From assembly GCF_000317145.1 (NCBI RefSeq), contig NC_019697.1, positions 5,817,889 to 5,881,888 on the forward strand: a DNA stretch of 64,000 nt, written 5' to 3'. Position numbers and translations under genes: made by a program. The first letter of the stretch is position 1. Each line of letters begins with the position of its first letter. The notes beneath the pieces are model-generated. The model was not told the DNA's origin. It saw only the letters and a list, made by a program, of their open reading frames with translations, and did not search any database. Of this stretch, positions 9,289 through 19,381 are shown one piece after another. This stretch comes from Chamaesiphon minutus PCC 6605 (GTDB taxonomy: Bacteria > Cyanobacteriota > Cyanobacteriia > Cyanobacteriales > Chamaesiphonaceae).

Positions 9289-10260
9289 TCAGATCGTTTG
9301 CACTTCGCGCCGATCGATGAGGTAACTCAGATCGGGTAGCTGGGGAATAATCCCGCCCGGATTGAGTGGAAATAAATTGCCATAATAATCTGCCAAAATT
9401 GTCGGAAAATCACAAGTAGCGGCGACACCAGGCAGATGATAAATCCGGTAAACGTAGTCCTGAAGCTGGGGATAATCGCGAATTCGCCGTCGGTTGCACT
9501 TGAAGAGGGTGTGGTAAACCAGATCGAAGCGAATTAAAGTTGTAAATAACCGCACATCCGCCAACGTCAATCGATCGCCGCACAGGTAAGCTTGATTTGC
9601 TAGCAGATTGTCAATGCGATCGAGTGTGGCAAATAACTCGCGATAAGCTCGATCGTAAGCCGTCTGTGTCTGGGCAAAACCGCAGCGGTAGACGCCATTA
9701 TTGACTGTATGGTAAATAGTCTCATTCCATCGATAGATCGCGTCCTGGAGGTCGTCAGGAGCCAGATCGAGATCGGGATGCGCCGCATACTCATTAAATT
9801 CTGAGTTAAGAATTTCAATTATTTCGGCACTCTCATTATTGACGATCGAATATGTCTGGGTATCCCACAACATTGGGACTGTCGATCTTCCGGTATAACC
9901 AGTTTTTCCATATCGATATAATTCTGCCAGCGTTTGACACCCATGTGCTGGCTCTGGCAATCGCCACCCACCTGCATTGGCGTCGCCCTGAAGTAAGGTA
10001 ACGTCAATCGCGCCTTCTAAGCCTTTCAATGCCCGCACGACTAGGGTACGATGCGCCCAAGGACAGCTCCACCCGACATACAACCGATATCGATTGGGTT
10101 GTGGAATATAAATGCCCTCGATGTGCTGTCGAAATTCACTTTGGGGACGTTGATATTCACCTCGATCGTCTCTTGGTGCGAGTTGTGACATCATTAGTTG
10201 CCAAATCTGCGTCCAGATCGATCGACCTGTTTGAATTATCCAGCTTGGGGGAATTGCCAT
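9289..10260 (-). CDS. Glutathionyl-hydroquinone reductase (GST omega/ECM4-like)
   Basis: Predicted to reduce glutathionyl-hydroquinones with glutathione. The 323-residue protein has the family's catalytic segment WSCPWAHRTLVVRALKG, with the active cysteine at residue 66. The partner motif STVPMLWDTQT follows, and an all-helical GST C-terminal domain (about 160-310) contains CGDRLTLADVRLFTTLIRFD. A second possible start is Met24 (MSQLAPRDDRG). It stands alone on the minus strand and converges on CP12 from the right. The family is clear. The physiological substrate is not known from sequence. Confidence 0.88.
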   Translation of the reverse strand: MAIPPSWIIQTGRSIWTQIWQLMMSQLAPRDDRGEYQRPQSEFRQHIEGIYIPQPNRYRLYVGWSCPWAHRTLVVRALKGLEGAIDVTLLQGDANAGGWRLPEPAHGCQTLAELYRYGKTGYTGRSTVPMLWDTQTYSIVNNESAEIIEILNSEFNEYAAHPDLDLAPDDLQDAIYRWNETIYHTVNNGVYRCGFAQTQTAYDRAYRELFATLDRIDNLLANQAYLCGDRLTLADVRLFTTLIRFDLVYHTLFKCNRRRIRDYPQLQDYVYRIYHLPGVAATCDFPTILADYYGNLFPLNPGGIIPQLPDLSYLIDRREVQTI

Positions 10261-10367
10261 AATTTAGGGGATAAAGAATTATAAAAAGCAGCTTAGATTT
10301 ACCAACAAAACGTAGGTTTATGATTTCGCTCCAGATGCTACGCAAATGATGAAAAAACAGGGTTTAT

Positions 10368-10406
10368 AAATTAAGCGATCGAATATCACGTTCGATCGCT
10401 TAATTT
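10368..10406 (-). terminator. Long hairpin downstream of the 138-aa membrane gene
   Basis: A 16-bp perfect stem AAATTAAGCGATCGAA/TTCGATCGCTTAATTT with a 7-nt loop lies 43 bp beyond the stop of the minus-strand gene at 10449. A long U-run is missing, so it could be a transcript-end stabiliser rather than a classic terminator. The stem contains a HIP1 octamer. Confidence 0.55.
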
Positions 10407-10448
10407 ATGTTCGATCGAATCATTATTTTATCGCGATAACTTCGATAT

Positions 10449-10865
10449 TTAGCGATCGTCGCGTTTTCTCATAATCGCCGCGCCTAAATCTTTAAAAATT
10501 CCACTCCACCCGGCGATACTTATCGGAATCATCCATCCAAAAAAAGCCATTACTGAATTCAGATGTGCTTGTCCGCCATTGCGGGTAAACGAAGCATCTA
10601 AGTAAATAGTACCAATAGCAATCGCCAAACCGAGCGCACAGGTGAATATTAAATAAGCACTTGTTTTCTTTTGCGAAATTATTAATAAAGAAATTACAAT
10701 TCCGAAGGCACCGAAAAGGAAGTTATCGATAATTAATCGATCGATAAGAGCGTAATTTCTCTGACGATCGAGCGATGAAAAGTCAATTCGCGTCAGATAT
10801 TTATATTGATTTAGCAACCAGAGTGTGACAAAAACCAGATAGAGATACCTATGCATATTCTTCAT
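10449..10865 (-). CDS. Hypothetical membrane protein, 138 aa
   Basis: No family recognised. Four hydrophobic stretches are visible: residues about 7-20 (YLYLVFVTLWLL), 48-64, 70-88 and 105-122, so it should sit in a membrane. It ends in a basic, acidic-capped tail (MRKRDDR). It lies 24 bp downstream of folD on the same strand and may be read with it, but nothing ties it to folate metabolism. Confidence 0.7.
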   Translation of the reverse strand: MKNMHRYLYLVFVTLWLLNQYKYLTRIDFSSLDRQRNYALIDRLIIDNFLFGAFGIVISLLIISQKKTSAYLIFTCALGLAIAIGTIYLDASFTRNGGQAHLNSVMAFFGWMIPISIAGWSGIFKDLGAAIMRKRDDR

Positions 10866-10889
10866 GCTCGATCGATATCCTCGGTACTA

Positions 10890-11774
10890 TTAAACCAGAC
10901 CATGGGTATTGGCATAGCTCCAAACCGTATTTTCAAGTAGCATCGTCACTGTCATTGCGCCCACGCCACCAGGAACGGGGGTAATCCAACTAGCGACTTC
11001 TTTAACTGGCTCGAAATCGACATCGCCGACCAATCGCGACTTACCAGTCGTCGGATCGGTGAGCCGATTGATGCCGACATCGATAACTACCGCACCTGGC
11101 TTGACCATCTCCGCACTTATCATTTGGGTTCTACCGACAGCCGCGACCAAAATATCGGCTTGGCGACAGACAGCGGCCAAATCGGGCGTGCGCGAGTGTG
11201 CGATCGTTACGGTGGCGTCGGCAGCTAGCAGCATTAATGCTAAGGGTTTACCGACCAAAATACTCCGCCCGACCACTACCGCATGTTTGCCCCGGACATC
11301 TAATTTATATTCGCTTAGTAAGCGCATTACGCCTGCTGGCGTACAACTTTGCAGTCCGGGTTCTCCCCTGACCAATTTTCCTAAATTGAGAGCGTGGAGG
11401 CCATCTACGTCCTTGTGGGGGGCGATTTCATGCAGCAATGCTACGCTGTCGAAGCCATCTGGTAACGGTAATTGAACTAAAATCCCGTCTACGCGATCGT
11501 CAGCATTGAGTTCATGAATGATGGCGGTGAGTTTTTCCTGACTGACATCGGTAGGAAAGTGCTGCCCGAATGACCTAATACCGACCTTGGCACAAGCTTT
11601 TTCTTTACCACCGACATACGCAGCACTTGCCGGATTATCGCCGACCATCAGTACTGCCAATCCCGGCTGGCGACCGATTTGGGGCTGTAATTTGGCAATT
11701 TTTTGTTGCAGTGCATCCTGCATCTTTGAAGCCAAAGCTTTACCATCGAGAATGCGATCTGTAGGTGTAGTCAT
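10890..11774 (-). CDS. folD: Bifunctional methylenetetrahydrofolate dehydrogenase / methenyltetrahydrofolate cyclohydrolase
   Basis: Interconverts methylene-, methenyl- and formyl-tetrahydrofolate using NADP. The 294 residues hold the family signatures: a [13 protein letters not shown] segment with the catalytic Lys, [33 protein letters not shown], the nucleotide-binding [16 protein letters not shown], and the C-terminal [15 protein letters not shown]. The ATG at 11774 gives a normal N terminus. A small membrane gene follows 24 bp downstream. Confidence 0.96.
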   Translation of the reverse strand: MTTPTDRILDGKALASKMQDALQQKIAKLQPQIGRQPGLAVLMVGDNPASAAYVGGKEKACAKVGIRSFGQHFPTDVSQEKLTAIIHELNADDRVDGILVQLPLPDGFDSVALLHEIAPHKDVDGLHALNLGKLVRGEPGLQSCTPAGVMRLLSEYKLDVRGKHAVVVGRSILVGKPLALMLLAADATVTIAHSRTPDLAAVCRQADILVAAVGRTQMISAEMVKPGAVVIDVGINRLTDPTTGKSRLVGDVDFEPVKEVASWITPVPGGVGAMTVTMLLENTVWSYANTHGLV

Positions 11775-12301
11775 AACTATTGTGGGTGTTTTAGTGGGTA
11801 TTCTTACTAAGATGGGAATCTGGATCGATGAAGATCGGCAACAGCCTGATGGTTGAAGATCGATCTTAGCCGATCGCTACAGGAGTAGATCTCGTCGATA
11901 TCAACATATCGGTCTGGCTCGATCGAGACTACAATTGTGTCGGGAGCGAGATCGATTACAACTCTGGATCTGGCTGCTGGCTTAGTATCGCCCTAACTTT
12001 GCTCCTACGCTCGCTAGATATGCGTCAAATTGCCGTTTAACTTTTTCAGATATGTACTTTACTCTAGTTAATAACAGCCAGGTTATCTCGTAAGGCTGTA
12101 AAGATATTCTACCTTTGGTGGCAAAACTAGCGATTACAGCACTTCTGCCAGTAGATGCGATCTTCGTTTGCCTAGATGTTGTCAATTCTGGTGCGAGCGA
12201 TTCTAAGTTAACGGGCGATAATCGGCACTAACGGCTCTCTTCATTTAGAGACTCCGCCAGAGACATTCTCCTTTTCCTAAATCTATACTTGTTGAGAGCC
12301 A
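11775..12301. other. Spacer between folD and the glycosyltransferase
   Basis: 527 bp with divergent genes at both ends, so promoters for both are expected here. A 67-codon minus-strand frame at 11982-12185 has no family resemblance and I do not call it. No hairpin with a T-run or repeat array is visible. Confidence 0.45.
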
Positions 12302-13417
12302 ATGAAAATTACACTGATTAGTTCTTCGCTGAATGTTGGGGGTGCAGAACGAGTCATGTCAATTATTGCCAACTATTGGGCTGCTAGAAATTGGCAAGTA
12401 ACCATCCTAACCTTCGACGATGGATCGACACCACCATTCTACGAGCTTGACAAGCAGATCGAGCATCGTCCACTAGGCATCAATATTTATAGGGGCTTGA
12501 ATTTTTTCGCATTAAGTCAAAATATCCAACAAATTGGCAAACTCAAAAAAGCAATTGTCGCCAGTCGTCCGCAAGTGGTAATTAGCTGTGTCAATCTGAC
12601 GAATATTATGACACTGCTCGCCTGTTGGCGACTCAAAGTACCCACGATCGTCTGCGAACATGTCTATCCAGCTTTTAGCGGACTGGGTAAATTTGCGGCA
12701 CTACTCCAAAAATGGACGTATAAACGCGCCGATCTGATTACCTTACAGACGCATAGTGCATTATCATTTTTTCCTTTGGAGCGAGGCTATCAGACAGCAG
12801 TAGTTCCCAATCCTGTAGCCTTACCCGAATCAGAAGCGATCGAGTCTCAACTATACACCGACGATCGGCATGTCATCGCGATCGGGAAACTAATTCCCCA
12901 AAAAGGTTTCGATGTGCTGATTCAGGCTTTCGCGCAAATTTGCAACGAACATCCTGAATGGACTTTGACCATTTTTGGTGAAGGCGAAATGCGCGGCGAA
13001 CTCGAAGATTTATGCTCGCGATTACGGTTAGAAGAACGGGTGTATTTGCCTGGAGTCGTCACCAATATCGATGCGCAGTTACGCAAAGCAGATATTTTCG
13101 CCCTCAGCTCTCGGTTTGAAGGTTTCCCCGTCACCTTGTGCGAAGCAATGGCTTGTGGAGTACCCGTAATTGCTGCCGACTGTTTGAGCGGGCCGCGCGA
13201 AATTATCCATAATGGTATCGACGGACTCTTAGTGGTACCCGATAATGTCGATGCTTTAGCAGTCGGACTAGATATCTTAATGACCGATCCAGTCAAACGT
13301 CAATATTTCTCGCACTACGCACCCAAAGTTCTCGACAGATTTGGTGTAGAGCCAGTGATGGCAATCTGGGACGGCGTTCTCAGACAAGCGATCGATCGTC
13401 GATCGAATAGAGGGTAG
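12302..13417 (+). CDS. GT4 family glycosyltransferase
   Basis: A GT-B fold sugar transferase that uses a nucleotide sugar, probably in polysaccharide or glycolipid synthesis. The N-terminal domain begins with ITLISSSLNVGGAERVM, the usual acceptor-side glycine loop. The C-terminal domain has VIAIGKLIPQKGFDVLIQAF and the donor-site block SRFEGFPVTLCEAMACGVPV followed by GPREII, including the E-x7-E pair of GT4 enzymes. It has 371 residues and resembles AmsD-type exopolysaccharide transferases. It is isolated from other sugar genes, so the substrate cannot be inferred. Confidence 0.9.
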   Translation: MKITLISSSLNVGGAERVMSIIANYWAARNWQVTILTFDDGSTPPFYELDKQIEHRPLGINIYRGLNFFALSQNIQQIGKLKKAIVASRPQVVISCVNLTNIMTLLACWRLKVPTIVCEHVYPAFSGLGKFAALLQKWTYKRADLITLQTHSALSFFPLERGYQTAVVPNPVALPESEAIESQLYTDDRHVIAIGKLIPQKGFDVLIQAFAQICNEHPEWTLTIFGEGEMRGELEDLCSRLRLEERVYLPGVVTNIDAQLRKADIFALSSRFEGFPVTLCEAMACGVPVIAADCLSGPREIIHNGIDGLLVVPDNVDALAVGLDILMTDPVKRQYFSHYAPKVLDRFGVEPVMAIWDGVLRQAIDRRSNRG

Positions 13418-13419
13418 AA

Positions 13420-13450
13420 GGCTTTAGGCTTTAGGCTTTAGGCTTTAGGT
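13420..13450. repeat. GGCTTTA heptamer tandem repeat
   Basis: Four copies of GGCTTTA directly after the glycosyltransferase stop. This is the reverse complement of the CCTAAAG family. Confidence 0.85.
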
Positions 13451-13516
13451 GAGGAGTAATGGGTAATTGGTAAGGATTGAGAAAAAATGCTCCCCATCCA
13501 CCCATTCACCCATCCA

Positions 13517-14737
13517 CTAATTACAATACTTCTCCACGCACCGCACAAACATCTCCACCCCAGTACCTAAAGCTGTTTCGTCAAAGTCAAATCGGGGATG
13601 GTGATGGGGATATGCTAGAGATCGATCGGGATTTGCCGCACCGAGAAAGAAGTAACAACCGGGGACAGCTTGCAAGAAAAAGGACATATCTTCCCCACCC
13701 ATAGTTTGACACTCAGGCACCACTCCCAGCGGCGTCTCTACCAAATCTGTCGCCACAGATCTGACAAGTTCGGCGATCTTGGGATCGTTAATTACAGGCG
13801 GATAAAGTTTGGTGTAGTCTAGCTGATAAGTCGCGCCATGGCTGGTACAAATTCCAGCGACAATCGCGTCGAGCCGCTGGTGAAAAAAGTCAGTTAATTC
13901 GGGATTAAAATACCGGACTGTCCCAGCTAAAGTAGCTGTATCGGCAATGACATTGCAGGCGGTACCAGCCCGAAATTCACCGATCGTTACCACCGCAGAA
14001 TCGATCGGATTGACATTGCGCGCGACGATCGTCTGGAGCGAATTGACAATTTGACTGCCCAAGACGATCGCATCTACAGTCTGATGGGGCATCGCGCCAT
14101 GTCCGCCCTTACCCTGAATCTTCAGTGTAAATCGTTCCACCGCCGCCATCAATGCCCCACTGCGCACCCCGATCGTGCCGAGCGGTAAATTATTCCACAG
14201 ATGCAGCCCGATAATGGCATCGACATCGGGGTTTTGGAGCACTCCCGCATCGAGCATCGGTTTGGCACCGCCAGGGCCTTCCTCGGCGGGCTGGAAGATA
14301 ATTTTGACCATCCCTGCAAAGTCATTTTGATGCTGCGATAGATAATATGCCGTCATCAAGGCGATCGCCACATGCCCATCGTGTCCGCAAGCGTGCATGA
14401 TCCCATCATGTTTAGATTTATAGGGTACCTCATTGGCTTCTTGAATCGGTAAAGCATCCATATCCGCCCGAATCGCCAATGTCTTAAGCCGAAAACTCGT
14501 CTTGCGTCCCTGAATCATGGCGACGATACCCGTTTTGGCGATGCCAACTTGGTGGGGTATCTTCCATTCTGTGAGCTTTTTAGCGATCGCCTCAGCCGTA
14601 AGTCGTTCCTGAAAGCCAAGTTCTGGTTGTTGGTGGATCTGTCGTCTAAAGGCAACTAAATGAGGCTGTAATGCTTGAATCTCCGGTCGAATCTTGTCCG
14701 GATTAATTGGTTGGGTGGGTGCGTTAGTGGCAAACAT
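13517..14737 (-). CDS. M20 family amidohydrolase (N-acyl-amino-acid hydrolase type)
   Basis: A zinc-dependent hydrolase of the amidohydrolase/hippuricase branch of M20. Metal-site segments are HACGHDGHVAIAL, FQPAEEGPGGAKPM with the catalytic Glu pair, and IIGLHLWNNLPLG. A dimerisation domain (about 190-300) carries GKGGHGAMPHQTVDAI. A C-terminal MGGEDMSFFLQAVPG supplies the last ligand region. The 406 residues fit. Family members deacylate amino acids or hydrolyse auxin-like conjugates. The substrate here is unknown. It converges with the glycosyltransferase gene. Confidence 0.9.
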   Translation of the reverse strand: MFATNAPTQPINPDKIRPEIQALQPHLVAFRRQIHQQPELGFQERLTAEAIAKKLTEWKIPHQVGIAKTGIVAMIQGRKTSFRLKTLAIRADMDALPIQEANEVPYKSKHDGIMHACGHDGHVAIALMTAYYLSQHQNDFAGMVKIIFQPAEEGPGGAKPMLDAGVLQNPDVDAIIGLHLWNNLPLGTIGVRSGALMAAVERFTLKIQGKGGHGAMPHQTVDAIVLGSQIVNSLQTIVARNVNPIDSAVVTIGEFRAGTACNVIADTATLAGTVRYFNPELTDFFHQRLDAIVAGICTSHGATYQLDYTKLYPPVINDPKIAELVRSVATDLVETPLGVVPECQTMGGEDMSFFLQAVPGCYFFLGAANPDRSLAYPHHHPRFDFDETALGTGVEMFVRCVEKYCN

Positions 14738-15421
14738 TGGGTTGTAGGGATGAGTGAGCCAATCGTAGAAGCCGTGTCGAGTCCAAGAGCCTCGGATTAT
14801 GTTGATTTTAACGCTACGGCTGGTTTAGTGACTAGTCGCATCGAGATCTGATTGGCACAGCTTGCACCAAATCTATCTTTGACTACAGCCTACCAAAAAA
14901 TTAATTTAAAATTTACTGGTCACAGCCGACAGTTTGTTTTACCATGGTACTAATAGTTACAGTTTCTCAAAACTATCGCTCGTAGCCAACCCAGCTAGCC
15001 ATAGCGTCGAGTTGGGAGTTGAACCAGCCCATTTAGTCTTAGTAACCTCAACTCATTCATCACAGCAGGTCATAAATTTAGGCAAGTGAATGACCTTGAG
15101 TACATTACAGACTAAACATCGCCATCGAGTTTGCCCGAATCACCCAAATATTTAGGATCTCATGTATTTATATAGTTGGCATCGATTTAGAATCTAGCAC
15201 TTAGTTAGGCCCAGTTGAGGGCAATAGATCGATCGATGCTTACTTCCGTTTCCGCTATGAGATTATTACTAAAATACGCCTGACGATCCCTTTCGCGATC
15301 GCGAGAACGGACATTGGCAGTATGAGAGTAAGAAGATTGTAGACTGCGATATCCCCAGGCAGCAAGGTCGCGATCGCTTCAACAAACATACAACACACTT
15401 ATCTTCGTCTCTCCATTCATC
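14738..15421. other. 684-bp spacer between divergent genes
   Basis: This is the 5' side of both the M20 gene and DAHP synthase, so it should carry both promoters. I see no conserved small gene, tRNA, repeat array or strong terminator. It contains a GCGATCGCGA-rich segment near 15294-15305. Confidence 0.45.
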
Positions 15422-16540
15422 ATGCAAAATCCAACATCCGTCAGCACAGACTCGCCTTTGGAGAATGCGGATATCCAGAGCCTGGAAAATATTATGGATT
15501 CTAACGTCCTCGGCGATGCGAATATCAACTACTCAAAAATCTTGATCACGCCCAAAGAACTTAAGGAAAAATTACCCCTATCTCCCGAATTAGAACAACG
15601 TATCCTCGACTACCGCCAACAGATTCAAAAAATCTTAGACTTCCAGGATCATCGCAAATTCATCGTTGTCGGCCCCTGCTCGATCCACGATGTCGATGCC
15701 GCCCAAGAATACGCCCACAAACTCAAAGATTTAGCCGATCGAGTCAAAGATAAATTCCTCCTCATCATGCGAGTTTATTTTGAGAAACCTCGCACCACTG
15801 TCGGCTGGAAAGGCTTGATTAACGACCCAGATATGAACGAGTCTTTCGATGTCGAAAAAGGCTTATATACTGGCAGAAATTTACTAATTAAAATCACTGA
15901 AATCGGGTTGCCAACCGCTACCGAAGCTCTCGATCCGATCGTTCCTCAATACCTCGATGAATTAATCTCCTGGGCGGCAATCGGTGCTCGCACTACCGAA
16001 TCCCAAACCCACCGCGAAATGGCCAGCGGCCTATCGATGCCCGTCGGTTTCAAGAATGGTACCGACGGCAGCGTTAAGGTAGCCTTAAACGCCCTCCAAT
16101 CGGCCAAACAACCCCACAATTTCCTGGGGATCGATAAGCATGGCAAAGTTAGCGTTTTTCAAACCAGAGGCAATGCTTACGGACACATTATCTTGCGCGG
16201 CGGCGAAGGTAAACCAAACTACGATCCCGTCAGCGTTCAAGCCGCAGAAACCGAACTCAAAAAAGCCAATTTACCACCCCGCATCGTTGTCGATTGCAGT
16301 CACGGCAATTCTAATAAAGATTATCGCCTCCAACCGATCGTCTTTGAAAGCACGATCCAACAAATCGTCAATGGCAATACCTCAATGGTAGGGATGATGT
16401 TGGAATCCAATCTCCACGAAGGCGGACAATCGATCCCCGAAGATCTCAGTCAGCTCAAATACGGCGTTTCGGTCACCGATAAATGTATCAATTGGGCAGA
16501 CACCGAGCGGATTATTATGGCAGCATACGATCGACTATAA
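15422..16540 (+). CDS. aroF: 3-deoxy-7-phosphoheptulonate synthase (DAHP synthase, type I)
   Basis: Condenses erythrose 4-phosphate with phosphoenolpyruvate, the first step of the shikimate pathway. The 372 residues match the AroF/G/H class: VVGPCSIHDVDAAQEYA, MRVYFEKPRTTVGWKGLINDP, GARTTESQTHREMASGLSMP, VGFKNGTDG, GHIILRGG and VDCSHGNSNKD are all present. The N terminus (about 50 residues before the ILITPKEL segment) is where feedback ligands act in this class, but which amino acid inhibits it cannot be told. The gene symbol among aroF/G/H is arbitrary. Confidence 0.95.
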   Translation: MQNPTSVSTDSPLENADIQSLENIMDSNVLGDANINYSKILITPKELKEKLPLSPELEQRILDYRQQIQKILDFQDHRKFIVVGPCSIHDVDAAQEYAHKLKDLADRVKDKFLLIMRVYFEKPRTTVGWKGLINDPDMNESFDVEKGLYTGRNLLIKITEIGLPTATEALDPIVPQYLDELISWAAIGARTTESQTHREMASGLSMPVGFKNGTDGSVKVALNALQSAKQPHNFLGIDKHGKVSVFQTRGNAYGHIILRGGEGKPNYDPVSVQAAETELKKANLPPRIVVDCSHGNSNKDYRLQPIVFESTIQQIVNGNTSMVGMMLESNLHEGGQSIPEDLSQLKYGVSVTDKCINWADTERIIMAAYDRL

Positions 16541-16641
16541 CCCCAATTAGCACGATCTAAAAAAATCCCCTCCACGGAGCGGCGGTTTTATTAGGAGGTT
16601 CCATCCGAATAAAAAAACCGACAAGATAGGTGTACCCGTAG

Positions 16642-16679
16642 GGCTTGTGGGTGGGTAAGATCTCCACCACCCACAAGCC
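16642..16679. terminator. Strong hairpin downstream of DAHP synthase
   Basis: A 13-bp perfect stem GGCTTGTGGGTGG/CCACCCACAAGCC with a 12-nt loop, about 100 bp after the aroF stop. No U-run follows, so termination is only likely. The preceding GTACCCGTAGGG also occurs at 48453-48464, beside another AGGAGG. Confidence 0.5.
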
Positions 16680-16921
16680 ATCTATCGATCGTCGAATTTG
16701 GAATTAAAAGCGATCGGGTAAAGCAACCATAGTTTAATAAAAATTTGATACTTATTAAGTTTCATTCAAGAATAAATTGTCTAAAGGTTAATAACACATC
16801 ATTTTAGCAAAGCTGTAGAGTCGTAACTTTAGTTTGAGTTGTAAAATGTGTACCCGAACTATCCACAATCTCCACCCGATCGCGATAAACTAGAATATTG
16901 CTCTCTTGTGTTCAGAATTTT

Positions 16922-18280
16922 ATGTCGCTGCCGATCGTTGCTATTATAGGTCGTCCCAATGTGGGTAAATCCACACTCGTCAATCGTTTGGCGGGAGCGC
17001 GGGAATCGATCGTGCATGATGAGCCAGGAGTTACCCGCGATCGTACATATCGACGGGCATTTTGGCAAGATCGTGAGTTTGTGGTCGTCGATACGGGTGG
17101 ACTCGTATTCGATGACGAAACCGAATTTTTACCGTTAATTCGCGAACAGGCGATGACGGCTCTATCGCAGGCAAGTGCGGCGATATTTGTGGTGGACGGA
17201 CAACAGGGAATTACTGGTGGCGACCAGGAAATTGCCTCTTGGTTGCGGGTACAAAAAATCCCCGTATTTGTCGCGGTTAATAAGTGCGAATCGGAAACCG
17301 TTGGCGCGATGCAGACTGCCGATTTTTGGGAGTTGGGTATCGGCGAACCTTATGCCATTTCTAGTATTCACGGTAGTGGTACGGGAGAATTATTAGACGA
17401 ATTAATTCTCCATTTACCCATCATGGAGGAAGTTGACGAGCCAGAAGTGCGGATTGCTATTATCGGCCGTCCGAATGTCGGTAAATCAAGTTTGCTCAAT
17501 GCGTTCTTGGGTGAAAATCGATCGATCGTCAGTCCGATTTCTGGGACTACCCGCGATGCGATCGATACTGTAATTACTCGCAATGGTGCCAACTATCGGT
17601 TGATCGATACAGCGGGAATTCGGCGCAAAAAAAACGTCGATTATGGGCCAGAATTTTTTGGCATCAACCGCGCCTTTAAAGCAATCGATCGTTGTGATGT
17701 CGTCCTCCTGGTTTTAAATGCTGTCGATGGTGTCACCGAGCAGGATCAAAAATTAGCCGGACGGATTTCCGAAGAAGGTCGGGCGTGTGTAATTGTGGTC
17801 AATAAATGGGATGCTGTCGAAAAGGATTCCTACACGATTTATGACTATCAAGAACAATTGAATAGTCGGCTCAACTTCACTGAATGGGCGGAAAATATCT
17901 TCGTCAGTGCCCTTACCGGACAACGAGTTGATAAAATCTTAGAAATAGTCGATCGCGCCGTCGAACAACACCGTCGCCGTGTCAGTACCGCCGTAATTAA
18001 CGAAGTCCTCGAAGAATCCACCACTTGGCATAATCCTCTGGTTACGCGGCAGGGTAAACAGGGTAAAATCTATTACGGTACCCAAGTTAGCTCCCAACCG
18101 CCGACGATCGCTCTATTTGTCAACGACCCTTCGCGGTTTAATGATAACTACCGTCGTTATATCGAAAACCAGTTTCGGACGCAACTCGGCTTTGCTGGTA
18201 CTCCTCTGCGCCTCCTCTGGCGCGGGAAGAAACAACGCGAAGGCGAGAAAATCGTCAATCGTGCGACTAGAGTTAAATAA
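16922..18280 (+). CDS. der: Ribosome biogenesis GTPase Der (EngA)
   Basis: A double-GTPase that binds the 50S subunit during assembly. Two G domains follow each other. The first has [14 protein letters not shown] near the N terminus, DTGGL and NKCE. The second has [14 protein letters not shown] near residue 180, DTAGI and NKWD. A KH-like C-terminal domain ends in a basic tail. I start it at the ATG before [11 protein letters not shown] (16922), which matches the family N terminus and gives 452 residues. A frame eight codons longer exists. It heads a plus-strand run with the EcfT-like and chorismate-enzyme genes. Confidence 0.95.
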   Translation: MSLPIVAIIGRPNVGKSTLVNRLAGARESIVHDEPGVTRDRTYRRAFWQDREFVVVDTGGLVFDDETEFLPLIREQAMTALSQASAAIFVVDGQQGITGGDQEIASWLRVQKIPVFVAVNKCESETVGAMQTADFWELGIGEPYAISSIHGSGTGELLDELILHLPIMEEVDEPEVRIAIIGRPNVGKSSLLNAFLGENRSIVSPISGTTRDAIDTVITRNGANYRLIDTAGIRRKKNVDYGPEFFGINRAFKAIDRCDVVLLVLNAVDGVTEQDQKLAGRISEEGRACVIVVNKWDAVEKDSYTIYDYQEQLNSRLNFTEWAENIFVSALTGQRVDKILEIVDRAVEQHRRRVSTAVINEVLEESTTWHNPLVTRQGKQGKIYYGTQVSSQPPTIALFVNDPSRFNDNYRRYIENQFRTQLGFAGTPLRLLWRGKKQREGEKIVNRATRVK

Positions 18281-18289
18281 GGAATAGGG

Positions 18290-18396
18290 GATAGGCTTTA
18301 GGCTTTAGGTTTTACGCTTTGGGGGTTACCTCATTACCCATTACCTATTACCTATTACCCATCCACCCATCCACTCATCCACCCCTCTCCCCTAGT
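18290..18396. repeat. Tandem repeats between der and the EcfT-like gene
   Basis: GGCTTTA units (18292-18310), CATTACC/TATTACC heptamers (18331-18360) and CCACCCAT units (18359-18385) fill the spacer. Confidence 0.8.
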
Positions 18397-18398
18397 AG

Positions 18399-19289
18399 AT
18401 GGATCTCCTCCGCTCCTTACCCATTGGATTATATTTAGAACAGCCCATTACTTGGCTGCATCGTCTAGATCCTAGAGTTAAACTCGGCTGGCTGCTGAGT
18501 TTTTTATTAGCTCCGGTGCTGGCTAGTGCAAGCTGGAAATTAAGCTTAGTCGCCCTGTTAGTTTTAATTAGTGTGCTCGCTCGGATTCCCTGGCGGGCAC
18601 TCAAACAACAGATGGGCTGGTTATTACTCATTGGCAGCATCATTTTCGTAGTAGGTATTTTTGCGCCCGATAGTATTAATGTCACTCATCAACTCCGCTC
18701 TCCGCCAGATGCGGCTGTAGAATTTCCCCAACCATATCAATATGTATCGTTCAAAATTGATAGTGGTTTTATCCATCTCAAAGTTACCAAAAAATCGCTC
18801 GATAATGCGATCTATGCCAGTACGCTGATCTTTACATCGGTGTACAGCGTCACAGTGTATCTACTTACTACTTCGCCCGAAGAAGTTACCACAGGATTAG
18901 ACAATCTCATGGCACCGCTGCGCCGCTATAACGTCCCGGTGACTGAAATTACCCTGACTCTGACTCTAGCTTTAAGATTTATTCCCTTGGTATTAGAAGA
19001 AATCCAAAACCTAGTGAGATCGGTATACACCCGCGCGATCGATTGGCAAAAATTAGGTCTTAAAAATAGTGCTAAAGTGTGGCTGACTGTCGCCGAAAAA
19101 GCGATCGAAAATCTCTTAGTCAGAGCAGAACAAATCGCGATCGCCATGCAAGCACGCGGCTTCACTACTCCCAATACCCACCACGTTGAATGGCATCAAT
19201 TAAAATTAGGCACTACCGACTTTTTAGCGATCGCCATTCTCTTTGTCTTCTGGGCAGCTAGAATTGTTGTCGGGGGTCAATATGCTTGA
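18399..19289 (+). CDS. EcfT/CbiQ-family transporter membrane protein
   Basis: A transmembrane coupling component of energy-coupling-factor importers. At least four hydrophobic segments are visible (about residues 28-45, 48-62, 76-92 and 135-155) and another near the C terminus. The family's cytoplasmic motif region is present in LTLALRFIPLVLEEIQNL and the long coupling helix ending AEQIAIAMQARGF, which contains the conserved ARG. A periplasmic insert (about 95-135) is longer than in textbook CbiQ. No ATPase or S component lies nearby. In cyanobacteria this gene commonly follows der, so the substrate cannot be inferred. Confidence 0.88.
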   Translation: MDLLRSLPIGLYLEQPITWLHRLDPRVKLGWLLSFLLAPVLASASWKLSLVALLVLISVLARIPWRALKQQMGWLLLIGSIIFVVGIFAPDSINVTHQLRSPPDAAVEFPQPYQYVSFKIDSGFIHLKVTKKSLDNAIYASTLIFTSVYSVTVYLLTTSPEEVTTGLDNLMAPLRRYNVPVTEITLTLTLALRFIPLVLEEIQNLVRSVYTRAIDWQKLGLKNSAKVWLTVAEKAIENLLVRAEQIAIAMQARGFTTPNTHHVEWHQLKLGTTDFLAIAILFVFWAARIVVGGQYA

Positions 19290-19381
19290 GTTAGTTGATA
19301 GTTGATAGTTGATAGTTGATAACGATTCTCCCTGTCCCTCCCCCTCTCCCCCTCCCCCTCTCCCCCTCTCCCCGTCCCCCC
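19289..19381. repeat. TTGATAG heptamers and CT-rich tract at the start of the chorismate enzyme
   Basis: Four TTGATAG units (19294-19320) and a C/T-only stretch of CTCCCC units (19327-19380). The tract reads as a Pro/Leu/Ser peptide in the frame of the next gene. Confidence 0.85.

Noticed and set aside
11982-12185. 67-codon minus-strand frame between folD and the glycosyltransferase
   Set aside because: No recognisable domain, poor start context and no conserved-looking segment. It could still be real but I cannot support it.
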